From contig NZ_JAHLDL010000013.1 in assembly GCF_018861315.1 (NCBI RefSeq), positions 59,385 to 123,384 on the forward strand: DNA of 64,000 nt. The letters are read 5' to 3'. The number at the start of each line of letters is the position of its first letter. Positions within the stretch are counted from its first letter, which is position 1. The stretch comes from Clostridium bowmanii. GTDB taxonomy: Bacteria > Bacillota > Clostridia > Clostridiales > Clostridiaceae. Made by a program: the position numbers and the translations under genes. Positions 37,845-47,761 of the stretch are shown in pieces. A model generated the notes under the pieces. That model was not told where the DNA came from and did not search any database. It saw only the letters and a list, made by a program, of their open reading frames with translations.

Positions 37845-39368
37845 TTATTTTTGTAATAAACTAATATTTACAAACTCATCTTTTAATTTCAAGTACAATC
37901 TTTCGTAAATTTCAAATGTTTTCATGTAAACTTCATGATTTACAATATTAGGTTTGAATGTTTGAGAAATAGGAACTAATTTTTTTACTTCTTCGATATT
38001 ATCTATAAGACCTATTGCTTTCATACCAAGCACTACAGCTCCTAAACAGGAACTTTCATAGCTTTCTGCTATTACAACTTTTTTATTAAATACATCGGCT
38101 AGCATTTGAACCCAGAGCTCTGATCTAACAAAACCCCCAGTAGCATAAATTGTATCAATATTGCCAGTTGTCTCCTCTAAAGCTTTTCCCACACTATAAA
38201 CTCCAAATATCACTCCTTCTAAAAGTGCTCTTAGGAAGTGTTCCCTCTTATGTGTAATGTTTATTCCAAAGAAAACGCCTCTGGAGTTTGCATCCCAATT
38301 TGGGGCTCTCTCTCCTAATAAATAGGGTAAAAATATCAACCCATTTGCTCCTGCAGGTACTTTTGATGCTTCTGATGTCAATAATTCATAAGTATCCACC
38401 CCTAAAGTTTCAGCCTTATCCAACTCTATTTGCGAAAAATTATCTCTGAACCACCTAAATATTATTCCTCCATTGTTCACAGGTCCTCCAAGAACAAAAT
38501 GATCTTCAGTAAGAATGTAACTAAAAATTCTTTCACTCTCATCATTTTTGGGTTTATCTGCTATTATTCTTATAGCTCCACTAGTTCCGATTGTTACTGC
38601 AGCATCTCCAGGCTTTATTGCATTAGCACCAAGGTTTGCAAGGCAGCCATCGCTCCCCCCAATTATAAAAGGAGTTTCTATGTCAATTCCCATTAAATCT
38701 GCATATCTTTTATCCATATCCTTAAAAACTTGGGTTGTGGATGCTGGTGTAGATAACTTGTCCTCACTTATACCTGCAACTTTTAATGAATTTTTATTCC
38801 ATCGGAGTTCATAAATATCAAACAAGCCTGTAGCAGAAGCAATGGAATAATCCACAACGTATTTATGGAATAGTTTATAGAAAACATATTCTTTTATTGA
38901 TATAAATTTAAATGCATTTTTAAATATTAGGCCCATATTATCCTTCATCCATGCAAGCTTACATAATGGTGACATTGGGTGTATAGGTGTTCCCGTTTTC
39001 ATATAAATCTCATGGCCTATTTTGCTATTCTTTATTCTTTCTGAATATTCCGTGCTTCTAGTATCTGCCCAAATAATACAATCAGTTAATTTATTTCCAT
39101 TTTCATTTACAGCCATTATTCCATGCATAGCTGAACTGAAACTCACACCAAGAAGTTTATTTCCCTTTTTATCATTTTCACTTACTACACTTTTAATAGT
39201 ATTAATAACTGCATCAAACATTTCCTCAGGATTTTGCTCACTCCAAGAAGACCTAGGATTTAAAATAGGATAACCTATATTACACTTTGATATTACATGT
39301 CCTAGCAAATCAAAGGCAATTGCTTTAGTGCTACTTGTTCCAATGTCTAGACCAATTAAATATTCCAT
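37845..39368 (-). CDS. gntK: Gluconokinase (FGGY family)
   Basis: Phosphorylates gluconate to 6-phosphogluconate. The 507 residues have the FGGY N-terminal phosphate loop GLDIGTSSTKA (6-16), SAMHGIMAV and DTRS near the sugar site, GGSDGCLANLG, and a C-terminal ATGGFVRSELWVQMLADVF. Its position before GntP and 6-phosphogluconate dehydrogenase confirms the substrate. It is the first gene of the operon, under likely control by the RpiR regulator upstream. Confidence 0.92.
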   Translation of the reverse strand: MEYLIGLDIGTSSTKAIAFDLLGHVISKCNIGYPILNPRSSWSEQNPEEMFDAVINTIKSVVSENDKKGNKLLGVSFSSAMHGIMAVNENGNKLTDCIIWADTRSTEYSERIKNSKIGHEIYMKTGTPIHPMSPLCKLAWMKDNMGLIFKNAFKFISIKEYVFYKLFHKYVVDYSIASATGLFDIYELRWNKNSLKVAGISEDKLSTPASTTQVFKDMDKRYADLMGIDIETPFIIGGSDGCLANLGANAIKPGDAAVTIGTSGAIRIIADKPKNDESERIFSYILTEDHFVLGGPVNNGGIIFRWFRDNFSQIELDKAETLGVDTYELLTSEASKVPAGANGLIFLPYLLGERAPNWDANSRGVFFGINITHKREHFLRALLEGVIFGVYSVGKALEETTGNIDTIYATGGFVRSELWVQMLADVFNKKVVIAESYESSCLGAVVLGMKAIGLIDNIEEVKKLVPISQTFKPNIVNHEVYMKTFEIYERLYLKLKDEFVNISLLQK

Positions 39369-39431
39369 AACTTCCCCCTATTTGAAATAAATTTTCTTTT
39401 TCATCTTAAATATTAGCATATTTTCTTTTTC

Positions 39432-39507
39432 ATGAAAATTATTCTCTTTCCATTAGTATATTATAATGTAAAGGTTTAATCAAGGGTTTTATGAAAATAA
39501 TTTTCAT
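39432..39507. promoter_or_regulatory. Candidate RpiR operators before the gluconate operon
   Basis: A perfect 17-base palindrome ATGAAAATAATTTTCAT lies at 39491-39507, and a related half, ATGAAAATTATTCT, lies at 39432-39445. A third related half, ATGAAAATTATTTT, lies at 39541-39554 at the end of the rpiR-type gene. RpiR family members bind such dyads. Confidence 0.6.
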
Positions 39508-39514
39508 AATTCCA

Positions 39515-39541
39515 CAAAAAAATACACTCTTATAGAGTGTA
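39515..39541 (-). terminator. Terminator of the RpiR-type regulator gene
   Basis: TACACTCT and AGAGTGTA with a TAT loop form an 8-bp stem, followed on the minus strand by TTTTTTTGTGG, 12 bases after the regulator stop. Confidence 0.8.
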
Positions 39542-39552
39542 TGAAAATTATT

Positions 39553-40404
39553 TTAATATCTCTTGATTGCTATGCCTTCTCTTATTTGTCCTAAAGCCTT
39601 ATAATAATTCTCTTTATCCTTTAAACAAGTGCCTACAAACATGCAATCTATAAGTGTTAATGCACTTATTCTTGAGTCCATTGCCTCGCTTTTCGATAAA
39701 TTTTCTTTACCGTAAGATACTAGAACCACATCAGATACTTTTAATATAGGAGATTTATAATTTGAGGTTATGGAAATAATTTTCACTCCATTTTCCTTGG
39801 CTATTTGAAGGTTCTCTACAAGTTCCTTATTACTCCCAGTATTCGAAATAGCAATTATACAATCATTTTCATCATACATAGCGCTTACCATGGCTTGAAA
39901 ATGGGAATCTTCATGAAATGCACAGTATTTTCCTGTTCTCATGAACTTATGATATGCATCAAGTGCTATTGCTGCAGACCCCCCCATACCAAAGAAAGCT
40001 ATCCTTTTTGCACTATGAATATATCCTATAGCTTTGTCTAACTCCTTATTGTCATTTATTCTTAAAGTTTCATTAAGAGAACTTATTGTGGAATTAAATA
40101 TTTTTTGCATTATAACCAAACTATCATCATTCTCTTTTATCTCTTCGTGTATATTTACAAGGGGTTTTACAATTTCGCTAGCTATGCTTATCTTTAAGTC
40201 CTGGTAACCTTTAAACCCCAATTTTTTACTAAGTCTAAATACCGTAGCTTCACCACATTTACAATTTTCAGCAAGTTCTGTAATTGATGAGTGGATAATA
40301 TCCTTAGAGTTTTTAAGAATGTATTCCCCAACTCTTTTTTCCGCTCCCTTAAGTTCCGAATATATATTTCTTAAACTTTCTATACCGCCTATGTCATTCA
40401 TCAT
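39553..40404 (-). CDS. gntR: RpiR-family regulator of gluconate genes
   Basis: A 283-residue regulator. The N-terminal helix-turn-helix (HSSITELAENCKCGEATVFRLSKKLGFKGYQDLK) is followed by a SIS sugar-phosphate-binding domain with KRIAFFGMGGSAAIALDAYHKF and AISNTGSNKELVENL. It lies directly upstream of gntK in the same direction with candidate operators between. 6-Phosphogluconate is the expected effector, by inference. The gene symbol reflects context, as RpiR-type gluconate regulators are usually called GntR. Confidence 0.85.
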   Translation of the reverse strand: MMNDIGGIESLRNIYSELKGAEKRVGEYILKNSKDIIHSSITELAENCKCGEATVFRLSKKLGFKGYQDLKISIASEIVKPLVNIHEEIKENDDSLVIMQKIFNSTISSLNETLRINDNKELDKAIGYIHSAKRIAFFGMGGSAAIALDAYHKFMRTGKYCAFHEDSHFQAMVSAMYDENDCIIAISNTGSNKELVENLQIAKENGVKIISITSNYKSPILKVSDVVLVSYGKENLSKSEAMDSRISALTLIDCMFVGTCLKDKENYYKALGQIREGIAIKRY

Positions 40405-40651
40405 ATTACCACCTAACAGTATTTTTTACTTGTGCTTTCATTGCACAGATTCTACTTCTATTATACTATAATAAACCATAAAGTATTTAATTACAAAAAC
40501 AAAAATGCTATTGATCCTTTTAAAAATATCGACTAAAGGTGGATATTTAATTACACTATAGCACTCTTGCAAAAAATTTAAATCAGTTTTATAGAGTCTC
40601 ATACAAAGCTATTTTATAAAGTTATTATTAATATGATTTTATCATAAAATA

Positions 40652-40690
40652 GTAAAAGATATAAAGAGACTACACCTTTATATCTTTTAC
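40652..40690. terminator. Hairpin downstream of the broken ABC permease
   Basis: GTAAAAGATATAAAG and CTTTATATCTTTTAC form a perfect 15-bp stem. It is the likely terminator of the minus-strand permease remnant. Nothing else is evident in 40405-40753. Confidence 0.6.
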
Positions 40691-40753
40691 ATCTTAAAGC
40701 TTATCCTTTATTTTTAAAATATGTCTTTGTGTACTATCCTTATTAACTCCAAC

Positions 40754-42025
40754 TTACTCTGCGTTTTTAAGTGACTCTATCATATCTATATTACCAAATT
40801 CTCTGTACATAGCTAAGTTTACAATTATTGAAAAAGAAATTGTAATCAGTACTGAATATAGAAAATAAATAGGATCAATATGCCTCATAAACATCATAAC
40901 TTTAGTTTCTGAGGAATTGATTACAAAACTGTTTAAAAGTATCCCTACAATTATACCTGTCAGGCTACCTATTACCGTTAATATAATGTTTTCACGGTAT
41001 ATATATAAGGCAAGTTCATTATTATAAAAGCCTAGAAGCTTTATTGTAGATAATTCTCTTTTTCTATCATTTATATTTATATTTGTAAGATTATATATCA
41101 CAACAAAAGCAAGCACTCCTGCAGATACTATTAACACAAGCACCACCGAATTTATACTCTTTGTAGTTTTATTGAAATCAAAGTGTGAATTATTTTTATA
41201 GCTTACAGATCCCACATCTTTAATAACTGTTAATAACTTTGTAGTGCTATTTTCAGAACTTTCTGTGGTAGACTTTAAATCTCCATAAAGCCCATTAAAT
41301 TTAAGATTTGCTCCAGTTATTTTTTTGTAATAATCAGAACTCATATAAATATAATGTTGCACATAATGCTCTGTAATACCAGATATTTTAGCTTTTACAA
41401 TTTTATCATTAAGGGTTATTGCAAAAGTGTCTCCAATTTTTTTATTCATGAGTTTTGATAGCTTTTCAGTAATAATCACACCATCTTCGTCAAGGTTAAG
41501 CACTTTACCCTTCATTGTAAAATTAATATAATTATTAAGCTCCTGCTTATGGTCTGCTACCACCACATAGGCATCCTCTCTACCAGATTTATCTACATCT
41601 ACTGTTCCGTTTTTTGTGTATGTAAACAAAACCGATTTTACGTTATCATCTTCCATTACCTTGTCTTTTGTAGTAGCTGCTTGCTTATAGTCTATATCTT
41701 TTTTTAATGTTGACTGCATATCATATCTGTATATGTTGGTAAATTGACTGTCTACAGCACCTAATATTCCTGATTTAAGGCCAAACCCTGTTATCATAAG
41801 GCCTGTGCAAGTTGCAATTCCTATTACGGTCATAAAAAGTCTTTGTTTATATCTAAATATATTTCTTGCAGTAACTTTTCTTGTAAAACTTAATCTCTTC
41901 CATATAAAAGGTATTCTTTCCAGTAATATAGTTTTCCCGGCTTTTGGTGGCTTTGGTCTCATTAATGATGCTGGCGCTTCTCTTAATTCTTCCAGGGTTG
42001 CTGCAACTGCTGCTATTGCATTAAC
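40754..42025 (-). pseudogene. C-terminal half of an FtsX-type ABC permease
   Basis: The frame opens abruptly at 42025 and gives TLEELREAPASLMRPKPPKAGK, four helices and an exported loop. This is the second half of the large (about 1,000-residue or more) FtsX/MacB-like permeases of clostridial antimicrobial-peptide exporters. The first half is missing. The break lies directly against the truncated ATPase at 42013, so one deletion removed both the ATPase end and the permease start. A product from the ATG at 41962 would lack the transport core. Confidence 0.8.
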
Positions 42026-42501
42026 TTAGGATTTTTTGCTAGGGCTCTGGCTATGGAAACCCTTTGTTGTTCTCCACCAGAAAGTTGAGAAGGAAAATTT
42101 TGCATTCTATCTTTCAGTCCTACATTGCTAAGCACCTCTACAGGATTCATTGGGTTTTTACATATTTCAACTGCAAGCTCCACGTTTTCGATGGCATTTA
42201 AATTTTGAACTAAATTATAAAACTGAAATACAAAACCTATTTCATCTCGCCTATATTTTGTAAGCATTTTTTTATTATATTCGCTTACCTCATTACCATC
42301 TACAATAATAGTTCCACTAGTAACTTGATCCATTCCACCTAAAAGATTTAGTATTGTAGTTTTACCTGCCCCACTAGCCCCAATAACCACAACAAATTCT
42401 CCCTCTTCTATTGCAAATGAGACGTCATCTACCGCTTTAATTATAACGTCTCCCATGTGATAAGTTTTTTTTACATTTTTTAATTCTATAAAGTTTTTCA
42501 T
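42013..42501 (-). pseudogene. ABC ATPase truncated before Walker B
   Basis: The 162 residues contain Walker A (GASGAGKTT, about 42-50), the Q-loop and the signature LSGGEQQR, but end at KNPKLMQ where Walker B (LLxDEPT) should follow. The D-loop and switch histidine are also absent. It matches the LolD/MacB-type ATPase of an FtsX permease. A deletion fused it out of frame to the permease remnant. It cannot hydrolyse ATP normally. Confidence 0.85.
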
Positions 42502-42511
42502 TTTCTATCTC

Positions 42512-43117
42512 CTAATCTAAATTTTCACAATTTAACTTTCCCTTAATATCACTATAAAATATATCTATTATATCAAGGATAAGTTTTCTCACTTCATTGC
42601 CTTCCTGCTTTTCTCTTACAATTATAGAAATACTCTCCACAAGGTTATAGGACATCAGGTAAATAATAAAATTATCTTTAAGTTTTTTACCTTCCAAAGA
42701 TAGTTCATATTGCATTTTTACAGAAACTATTCTAGTTATAAAGTCAACGAAGTTTTTTTTACAATTTTCATACTCCGATCCTTCACTTTTATTAAGTAAT
42801 ATTGCAATTTCTGTACTACTCCCTTTAAATATCTCCAATATCTTTTCCATTAATTCATAAAAAATATCATCTGCTTTTTCATTTATTTCTACTTTATTAA
42901 ACTGATTAATGTAATCCATTAATCTATCGTAAACAGATCCAATTAATTTTTGGTACAAATCATCTTTACTTTGAAAATATTTATAAAAATTTCCAACGGA
43001 TGTTTGAGAATTTTTAGCTATACTCCTTATTGATGTACCTTTGTATCCCATTTGTTTGAATTCCTTCAGCGATTCCTCTACTATACTTTTTCTAACTTCA
43101 TATTTCAAATATTGCAT
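42512..43117 (-). CDS. TetR/AcrR-family regulator
   Basis: A 201-residue regulator with an N-terminal helix-turn-helix (KQMGYKGTSIRSIAKNSQTSVGNFYKYFQSKDDL) and an all-helical ligand domain. It begins after AGGTTTTC and ends 11 bases before the ABC ATPase, so it was the first gene of that operon and presumably its repressor. The regulator is intact although its transporter is broken. Confidence 0.88.
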   Translation of the reverse strand: MQYLKYEVRKSIVEESLKEFKQMGYKGTSIRSIAKNSQTSVGNFYKYFQSKDDLYQKLIGSVYDRLMDYINQFNKVEINEKADDIFYELMEKILEIFKGSSTEIAILLNKSEGSEYENCKKNFVDFITRIVSVKMQYELSLEGKKLKDNFIIYLMSYNLVESISIIVREKQEGNEVRKLILDIIDIFYSDIKGKLNCENLD

Positions 43118-43271
43118 TAGAAAACCTCCGTTCTCTTTTGTAGTATACTCTATTTAAAATAAAATTTCAACAACAAAGCTGGAAAGCTTTTTTGACTTGA
43201 CAACCACAATCACTGGAAATATAATAAAATAAAAGCTCTTTGTAAATCATAATCTCAGAGGAGGTATTTTT

Positions 43272-44765
43272 ATCCGTAGGTATAAGATTACTCAACCAAT
43301 ATTTAGACAAAAAAAAGATTTCTCTTCCACCTATATATACCATAAAAATAAACAGTCTCAACATGATTCAAAAGAAATTGAAGCCAACTTCCTTCAAACT
43401 CTTATTGACACCATTCCAAATCCAATCTTCTATAAGGACCATAATGGAGTATATACCCATTGCAATATTGCCTTTACAGAATATTTAGGACTAAAAAGAG
43501 AGGATATTATTGGACATACTGTCTATGATATAAGTTCAAAAGAATTTGCAGCTGTTTATCATAAAGCAGATATGGATTTGATGAAATCAAAAGGAGAGCA
43601 AGTTTATGAAACGAAAGTGAAATATGCAGATGGATCTATACATGACATTCTCTTTACAAAAGCAGCCAACGTAAGTAAATCAGGTTTAGTAAAGGGACTT
43701 GCAGGAAACATGGTTGATATTACAATTCGGAAAAGTATGGAAAATAAAATAAATAAACTTTTAAAACTAAAAGAATCAATGTTAAATATAAATCAAGTTA
43801 TACTTCAGGTAAATGACATTAAAGAATTATTTATATTACTTTTGGAAAAGGTAACCGCCGCACTAGATAATCGTGACCTGGGTTGTGTATTAGTTCTAGA
43901 TGCAGAAAAAAATTTAAAAATTATTGCTAGCAAGGGATATGATAGTAGTTTTTCCGGAAAATTTATCCTTAAGCTGAAAGATTCTTTCTTTTGGAATGCA
44001 ACTGGTGGAGATTTAGATAAAGGTGTTATTATTAATGATATTCAAAAACTAACCTTCCGAAAATATACCAAGGTTTTAGAAAACACCCTTAAAATCAAAG
44101 TTGAATCCTCTATTAGTACGCCTATTCTTTTAGACAATAGATTATATGCTTTAATAAATATTGATAGCACACAAAATAATGCTTTCGATGAATCTGATTT
44201 AGAAGTTATGGAATATTTTAAAAAACAAATTGAACTCGGTATCGCTAAGTATGCACTCTATGAAGAAACAGTGTACTTATCTAGATATGACAAATTAACA
44301 AACGTATATAATAGAAGATATTTTGAAGAATTATTTAATATTGTATTAGTTAAGGCCAAAACATACAATGGTATTTTTTTCGTGGTAATATTCGACATTA
44401 ATGGTTTAAAACCAATTAATGATACATATGGACATCTAGCTGGGGACGAATTAATTAAATCCTTTGCCAGGGTATTAAGTAACAATCTTAAAGTTTCAGA
44501 TATATTTGCACGGTTTGGCGGAGATGAGTTTGTGGCAGTTTTTTATGGAGAAAATTTGCAATACATAACTGAAAAATTAGAAGGCATAATTAAAGAATTT
44601 GTTAACAATCCCATACTTTTCGAAGGACATACTATAATCTGTAGCTTTAGCTATGGAATTTGTAGTTTTCCACAAAATGGACTTAACTATAATGAACTTA
44701 TAAGCATTGCTGATAAAAATATGTATAAATACAAACAGAATTATAAAAATAAAAAATCACAGTGA
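43272..44765 (+). CDS. PAS-GAF-GGDEF diguanylate cyclase with apparent ATC start
   Basis: A 497-residue soluble protein if read from 43272. A short basic start (RRYKITQP) is followed by PAS (about 36-150), GAF (about 165-320) and a GGDEF domain with RFGGDEFVAVF intact, so it should make c-di-GMP. AGGAGG at 43260-43265 is followed seven bases later by ATC. No ATG, GTG or TTG occurs in frame until about 43570, which would cut the PAS domain. Either a non-standard start is used or the start has mutated. Confidence 0.75.
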   Translation: MRRYKITQPIFRQKKDFSSTYIYHKNKQSQHDSKEIEANFLQTLIDTIPNPIFYKDHNGVYTHCNIAFTEYLGLKREDIIGHTVYDISSKEFAAVYHKADMDLMKSKGEQVYETKVKYADGSIHDILFTKAANVSKSGLVKGLAGNMVDITIRKSMENKINKLLKLKESMLNINQVILQVNDIKELFILLLEKVTAALDNRDLGCVLVLDAEKNLKIIASKGYDSSFSGKFILKLKDSFFWNATGGDLDKGVIINDIQKLTFRKYTKVLENTLKIKVESSISTPILLDNRLYALINIDSTQNNAFDESDLEVMEYFKKQIELGIAKYALYEETVYLSRYDKLTNVYNRRYFEELFNIVLVKAKTYNGIFFVVIFDINGLKPINDTYGHLAGDELIKSFARVLSNNLKVSDIFARFGGDEFVAVFYGENLQYITEKLEGIIKEFVNNPILFEGHTIICSFSYGICSFPQNGLNYNELISIADKNMYKYKQNYKNKKSQ

Positions 44766-44786
44766 TTTTAAATCCACTGTGATTTT
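44753..44786. terminator. Bidirectional terminator between the GGDEF gene and hydG
   Basis: AAAATCACAGTG and CACTGTGATTTT form a perfect 12-bp stem with T runs on both sides. It overlaps the end of the GGDEF gene and serves hydG on the other strand. Confidence 0.9.
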
Positions 44787-44802
44787 TTCTTGTATTTATT
44801 TT

Positions 44803-46218
44803 TTAAAATCTTAAGTCTCTTTCTCCCGCTTCAATTCTCTTAAGTTTTTCTATAGCTGCTTTCCTTGCTACATCTTTGGGAATATCACGAAGGCCTTGCT
44901 CAATAACTTTTTCTCCTATTTCTTTTAGTTCATCATCAGCATAATCTATAAGAAATTCTTTGAAGGTTAAAAGTGCATTAGGTTGGCAAGTATTATGAAT
45001 TTGCCCAGATTTTGCAAGCGCCATAAACCTATCCCCTGTTCTTCCTTCTCTATAACAAGCTGTACAATAGCTTGGAACATATCCGCTTTCACATAACTCT
45101 TTTACCACTTCCATAGGGGAACGATGGTCTCCTACCTCAAACTGTGGTTTCTCATCTGATTTACTTACACCATATTCCTCGGCATATCCACCAACTCCAG
45201 TACATGAACCAGCACTTATTTGTGAAATTCCAAGAGCAAGTACTTCTTCTCTATATCCAGGCTCCTCTCTAGTGGATAACATCATTCCTGTATATGGCAC
45301 TGCCATTCTTAAAACTGCAACTAACTTTTTAAATTGTTCATCATTTACAAGATGTGGAAAACTCTTAAAGTCTACCCCTTCAGCAGGTCTAAGCCTAGGC
45401 ACTGAAATTGTGTGTGGTCCAACACCGAAAGATTCTTCTAAATGTTCTGCATGCATAAGCATACCTATAGTTTCGTATTGATAATCGTATAGCCCGTACA
45501 ATACACCTATTCCTACATCTCCAATGCCTGCCTGCATTGCTCTATCCATTGCAGTAGTGTGATAATTATAATTATGTTTTGGTCCCTTTGGATGATATCC
45601 TTCGTAAATTTCCTTATTATAACTCTCTTGAAATAAAACATAGGTCCCAATGTCAGCATCCTTTAATCTCTTATAATTTTCTACAGTTGTAGCTGCAATA
45701 TTTATATTAATTCTTCTTATGCTTCCATTATTAAATTTCACTGAATAAATTTTCTTTAAAACTTCTATAATATAATCTAAAGAGCAATTAACTAAATCCT
45801 CTCCAGCTTCTATAACTATTCTTTTATGTCCCATGCCTTCTAAAACTCTTATTTCTTCTTCAACTTCATCCATAGTTAATTTTTTTCTTGTAAAGGAATT
45901 ATTAGAACATTTATAACCACAATAAGTACATCCATTTACACAGTAACTACTTATATAAAGTGGCGCAAATAGAACAATTCTCTTACCATAAATAGTTTCT
46001 TTTATGATTTTTGCAGTTGTATACATTTCCTCAAGAATATCTTTATCCTCAATATTTAATAATATAGCAGCTTCTCGATGGGTAAGTCCCGCGCAAGTTT
46101 TAGCTTTCTCCAAAATTCTTCTTACGTTTGACTTGTCCTTTACCTTCTGCGCACCTTCTGCCATAGATGCTCTTATTTCTTCATCTACTATAAATTCACT
46201 AGCTAAATATTCTTTCAC
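44803..46218 (-). CDS. hydG: [FeFe]-hydrogenase maturation radical SAM enzyme HydG
   Basis: Cleaves tyrosine by radical chemistry to give CO and cyanide for the hydrogenase H-cluster. The 471 residues have the radical SAM cluster motif CVNGCTYC (C93, C97, C100) and, near the C-terminus, CTACYREGRTGDRFM, which carries the second, auxiliary cluster. The start is a GTG after GGAGGAG. It stands apart from hydE and hydF, which are not in the window. A leader of about 240 bases with terminator-like alternatives precedes it. Confidence 0.95.
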   Translation of the reverse strand: MKEYLASEFIVDEEIRASMAEGAQKVKDKSNVRRILEKAKTCAGLTHREAAILLNIEDKDILEEMYTTAKIIKETIYGKRIVLFAPLYISSYCVNGCTYCGYKCSNNSFTRKKLTMDEVEEEIRVLEGMGHKRIVIEAGEDLVNCSLDYIIEVLKKIYSVKFNNGSIRRININIAATTVENYKRLKDADIGTYVLFQESYNKEIYEGYHPKGPKHNYNYHTTAMDRAMQAGIGDVGIGVLYGLYDYQYETIGMLMHAEHLEESFGVGPHTISVPRLRPAEGVDFKSFPHLVNDEQFKKLVAVLRMAVPYTGMMLSTREEPGYREEVLALGISQISAGSCTGVGGYAEEYGVSKSDEKPQFEVGDHRSPMEVVKELCESGYVPSYCTACYREGRTGDRFMALAKSGQIHNTCQPNALLTFKEFLIDYADDELKEIGEKVIEQGLRDIPKDVARKAAIEKLKRIEAGERDLRF

Positions 46219-46308
46219 TTAAACTCCTCCTATTTTCTATTTAATTGGGATTTAAAATTCACCATGCTTATTTTAGTTTAATATACCATTTTCTCCGAAT
46301 CAAAAAAA

Positions 46309-46367
46309 CCTTTTGCACTAAAGCAAAAGGTGTTGAATACAAAAATATCCTCCTTCGCCTTTTGCTT
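46309..46367 (-). promoter_or_regulatory. Three-arm attenuator in the hydG leader
   Basis: On the minus strand the order is AAGCAAAAGG (46358-46367), CCTTTTGCTT (46321-46330), then GCAAAAGG (46309-46316) and TTTTTTTG. The middle arm can pair with either neighbour. Pairing with the last arm makes a terminator, and pairing with the first prevents it. Between the first two lies AAGGAGG with a TTG six bases on, so a short leader peptide is possible. Confidence 0.6.
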
Positions 46368-46449
46368 AGAAAAACTCCTTACAATTGGGTATCAGTTTTA
46401 TTTTTTTATTAATCTACTAAGACAGAAAATCTAACTTAGCAGATACGTT

Positions 46450-46478
46450 TATTTTAAGACATTGTATAAAAGTTGTCA
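46450..46478 (-). promoter_or_regulatory. Promoter of hydG
   Basis: On the minus strand TTGACA and TAAAAT are 17 bases apart (about 46450-46478). The transcript begins with a stem ATCTGCTAAG/CTTAGTAGAT before the attenuator. Confidence 0.7.
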
Positions 46479-46645
46479 ATCTTTTTTTAGCTCAAATTAC
46501 CAATTAGACTCTCATTAGCTAGATAATCTTGTAGTATGATATTTAACTACTTAAAATTAATAATAAGCCCCAAAGTTGGAAGCATACCCCTCACTTTAGG
46601 ACTTATGTCTTTAATATTATTCACAATAATATTTTTCTAATATAT

Positions 46646-47758
46646 TTATGATTCACTGGACTGTTTTTCCATATCCAGTTGAAAACTGTGCCTTTCCATC
46701 TCTTTATCCTTTTGACGTTTCCACGAGTGAAGAACTAGTGCTAGTGTAACAACCCCATAGGATATAAACATACGGAAGTATTCCCCAATCATAGCAGACC
46801 CAGTAATATATTTACCTGCCATAGGCATAACTATAAACATTAAGTGAAACAATGCAGTACCAACAATAGCATTTGGTATAGATGCTTTAGTAACCGTTGC
46901 TCCACCAACTAAAAGGGCTGCAGCTGCAAAAAGTGCTGCTTGATCCGCTCCATTATATGTGTTCAAAGTTCCTATATTTTGCAAATAAATGATTTGTCCA
47001 TAACAAGCAAGAACTGTTGAAATAACTATGGACTGAATGCGTGTCTTTTCTACAGCAATACCTGCAGTATCAGAAACACTCATGTCAAGTCCCACAGCTC
47101 TCATATCCTGACCAAGTTTTGTTTTTCTAAACCAAACTGTAAAAATACAAATTAAACCTATAATCATAAAAGTTCCAATGGGAATACCTATTGTGCCTAT
47201 TTTTATTTGTAATAGATTGTCAAAACCTTTAGCTACATCCAAATTCAATGCATTTCGCACACCATAGCCTCTGGAAAGAAGCATACCATCACTCTTGAAA
47301 GGAATTATAGAACCGCATAGGTATAAAAGAAAGAATTGATAGATACCGGCGATAAAAAGACCTAGCATCATAGAAGTAATCATTTCACGACCCTTAGCTC
47401 TATTTAAAACTAAACCCCCAAAATATCCAAGACCTATAGCTATTGGAGTTGCAATAAGCGCCGCCAGTAGAAGTCCAGGAGCTCCTTTTATACCCCAATC
47501 AGTAATAAATATCAATCCAATTTGACCTGCCATAGCACCTAAAATCATACCAAAATTAATACCCATCCCTGCCATAATAGGCAAAAGTAGCGCTAATACC
47601 AGGAAAGAATTTCTTACTAATCGTGTTATAATTTGATCCACCAAATAATTAGTAGAATACTGCGAAAGGGGTATGGCTATTAAGCTGATGATTAAAAACA
47701 TTAATGGCACAACACTACCAGTTAGTAGTGGGCCTAATTTTTTCTTATCGAATTTCAT
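46646..47758 (-). CDS. ABC permease of the DUF3798 import system (second)
   Basis: A 370-residue membrane protein with about nine helices of the ribose/nucleoside permease type (BPD_transp_2). Motifs are MAGMGINFGMILGAMAGQIG and ALFAAAALLVGGATVTKASIPNAIVGT. It follows the first permease by four bases. The pair forms the membrane channel of the system. The basic and polar C-terminus ends KEMERHSFQLDMEKQ. It is the last gene of the operon. Confidence 0.88.
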   Translation of the reverse strand: MKFDKKKLGPLLTGSVVPLMFLIISLIAIPLSQYSTNYLVDQIITRLVRNSFLVLALLLPIMAGMGINFGMILGAMAGQIGLIFITDWGIKGAPGLLLAALIATPIAIGLGYFGGLVLNRAKGREMITSMMLGLFIAGIYQFFLLYLCGSIIPFKSDGMLLSRGYGVRNALNLDVAKGFDNLLQIKIGTIGIPIGTFMIIGLICIFTVWFRKTKLGQDMRAVGLDMSVSDTAGIAVEKTRIQSIVISTVLACYGQIIYLQNIGTLNTYNGADQAALFAAAALLVGGATVTKASIPNAIVGTALFHLMFIVMPMAGKYITGSAMIGEYFRMFISYGVVTLALVLHSWKRQKDKEMERHSFQLDMEKQSSES

Positions 47759-47761
47759 GAC

